Made by a program: the position numbers and the translations under genes. The notes beneath the pieces are model-generated. The model was given only the letters and a program-made list of their open reading frames with translations, did no database searches and had not been told where the DNA came from. Shown here piece after piece: positions 63,139 to 64,000 of a stretch of DNA of 64,000 bases. Each line of letters opens with the position of its first letter. The stretch's first letter is position 1. The stretch spans positions 67,591 through 131,590 of the forward strand of contig DATAUE010000013.1 of the NCBI GenBank assembly GCA_036268425.1, in the 5' to 3' direction. This DNA is from DATARH01 sp036268425. Its GTDB lineage: Bacteria > Pseudomonadota > Alphaproteobacteria > ATCC43930 > CGMCC-115725.

Positions 63139-63600
63139 GTGCCGAGCTACTGCATAGACACAAGCGCTCTGATCGCCGCCTGGTATGAACGGTATAAGCC
63201 GAACCGCTTTCCGCGTTTGTGGACGCAACTGGACGAAATGATCGCCGCAGGACGGCTCTTTTCATCGGTCATGGTGCTTGATGAGTGCAGCCGCCGGTCG
63301 CCGGAGTTGCATGCTTGGCTGAAAGATCGACCGGATATGTTCTTCGTACCTGAGGCAGCTATCCAGTTGCGGGTTGACTATATCGTTAATACGTACACCG
63401 GCCTGGTCATGCAGGGGAAAGAAAAATTCGCTGCTGATCCATTCGTTATTGCGACCGCCGAGGTGCATCGCCTCACGGTGGTGACAGAAGAAACCGGGCC
63501 AGATAGCTTGCGCAAGATTCCTGGCGTCTGCCGTGATTTGAGCGTTCAATGCATTAACCTCACTGCATTGTTTGACGCTGAAGATTGGGTAATGGGCTAA
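63139..63600 (+). CDS. DUF4411 PIN-like toxin
   Basis: The 153-residue protein shows the family's PIN quartet: YCIDTSALIAAWYERY (first Asp), VMVLDECSRR (Glu), AADPFVIATAEVHRLTVVTE and the following acidic positions. It begins with GTG 63139, 3 bp after the ImmA/HTH gene, as in known DUF4411 operons. It should act as an RNase whose toxicity is held by the upstream antitoxin. Confidence 0.85.
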   Translation: MPSYCIDTSALIAAWYERYKPNRFPRLWTQLDEMIAAGRLFSSVMVLDECSRRSPELHAWLKDRPDMFFVPEAAIQLRVDYIVNTYTGLVMQGKEKFAADPFVIATAEVHRLTVVTEETGPDSLRKIPGVCRDLSVQCINLTALFDAEDWVMG

Positions 63601-63614
63601 CGGATGCGGCCTGT

Positions 63615-63887
63615 TTACTCCACTTTGTGTAAGCAGGTTAATTTCGGTGCATCTCCATGTTCTCCATGCGCGTCGACAGTGTATCCGCAAGGCTTCCAGC
63701 TTGGGGGCACCGGACTCGGTGTTTGATCGAAAAGAAGGACCGTTCCTTTCGGTAAGGTCCACATTGCTGGCTGCGGCGGTGGAGAACTCACTGCTGCCAA
63801 AGCTGCTTGAGCTCCGGAGATCATCATCGCTGTAACCAAAACGCATTTGATCACTGGGTGCCACCTGACGTGACCCCCGTTTTTCAT
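63615..63887 (-). CDS. secreted protein with tail-collar-like motif
   Basis: This 90-residue protein has a signal peptide-like start: MKNGGHVRWHPVIKCVLVTA, a hydrophobic run and AQAALA. The mature part has MWTLPKGTVLLFDQTPSPVP and SWKPCGYTVDAHG, resembling the short phage tail-collar or microcystin-dependent-protein motif (PxGTxxxFxQxxxPxxW). It ends with APKLTCLHKVE. The start is ATG 63887 but an internal start near the signal peptide is possible. It may be exported; its function is unknown. Confidence 0.55.
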   Translation of the reverse strand: MKNGGHVRWHPVIKCVLVTAMMISGAQAALAAVSSPPPQPAMWTLPKGTVLLFDQTPSPVPPSWKPCGYTVDAHGEHGDAPKLTCLHKVE

Positions 63888-64000
63888 CCAGTCGGAACGA
63901 GAGTCCTGGGTTGATTGGAACCTTCTGTTTCGTGGGTGGCAAGAGGCCGGGGCGCGGAGCCCCAGCGAAGCGCAGCGTCCCGGCCGGCCTCGCCGCTGAG

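Overview
The window is high-GC DNA from an alphaproteobacterium. The family set suggests the Hyphomicrobiales or Rhodospirillales: a NadQ-type NAD regulator, a membrane-anchored CycM-like cytochrome c, an NDUFS4-like complex I subunit, DUF5681 and DUF6471 proteins, and several LLM-class flavin monooxygenases. The exact taxon cannot be read from the sequence.

Layout. Positions 1-19.7 kb are mostly housekeeping. They hold an ABC1/UbiB-family kinase running off the left edge, an LLM monooxygenase, a CheB-CheR-HWE kinase hybrid followed by a frameshifted receiver gene, a minus-strand block kdsB-pheA-ldh, cycM-like and hisN-like genes, and yejA-yejB without yejE or yejF. These are followed by a PH-domain protein, nadQ, an arsR-arsI-acr3 arsenic operon and nadA-nadC behind a palindrome that overlaps the -10 box.

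Positions 19.8-37.2 kb are one co-directional cluster and the most unusual system here. Three genes resembling the conserved enediyne PKS-cassette proteins (UnbV/ASPIC, UnbU and a DUF1702 protein) precede a 2159-residue iterative synthase with the order hotdog thioesterase-AT-KS-CLF-like KS-KR-DH. Then come a phosphopantetheinyl transferase, a protein with two ACP domains fused to a FabL-like SDR, and a DevB-DevC-DevA-type tripartite exporter whose ATPase carries a C-terminal cyclic-nucleotide-binding domain. Start/stop overlaps (ATGA, GTGA) couple most of the genes. I infer a secondary-lipid or polyketide pathway in which the product is built, reduced and exported.

Positions 37.4-46.5 kb mix ordinary metabolism (LLM monooxygenases, SDR, two tandem alpha/beta hydrolases, VOC protein) with a stand-alone PD-(D/E)XK nuclease, a DUF559 protein and a 136-bp REP-like tandem repeat. 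They end with tRNA-Pro(TGG), an NDUFS4-like gene and tRNA-Arg(TCT).

Positions 46.5-63.9 kb are an accessory island beginning inside tRNA-Arg. It starts with a truncated large serine recombinase whose reading frame ends in the tRNA. Beyond it lie an IS1595 transposase, a Panacea-type toxin-antitoxin pair, several hypothetical genes, a 13-repeat GPA/HR-repeat protein broken by two frameshifts, two PIN-type toxin-antitoxin pairs, a PIN-like 370-residue protein and a 1203-residue SIR2 protein typical of anti-phage defence. Several genes carry single-base frameshifts (about 6219, 48600, 53129, 53468), which could be real decay or assembly error.
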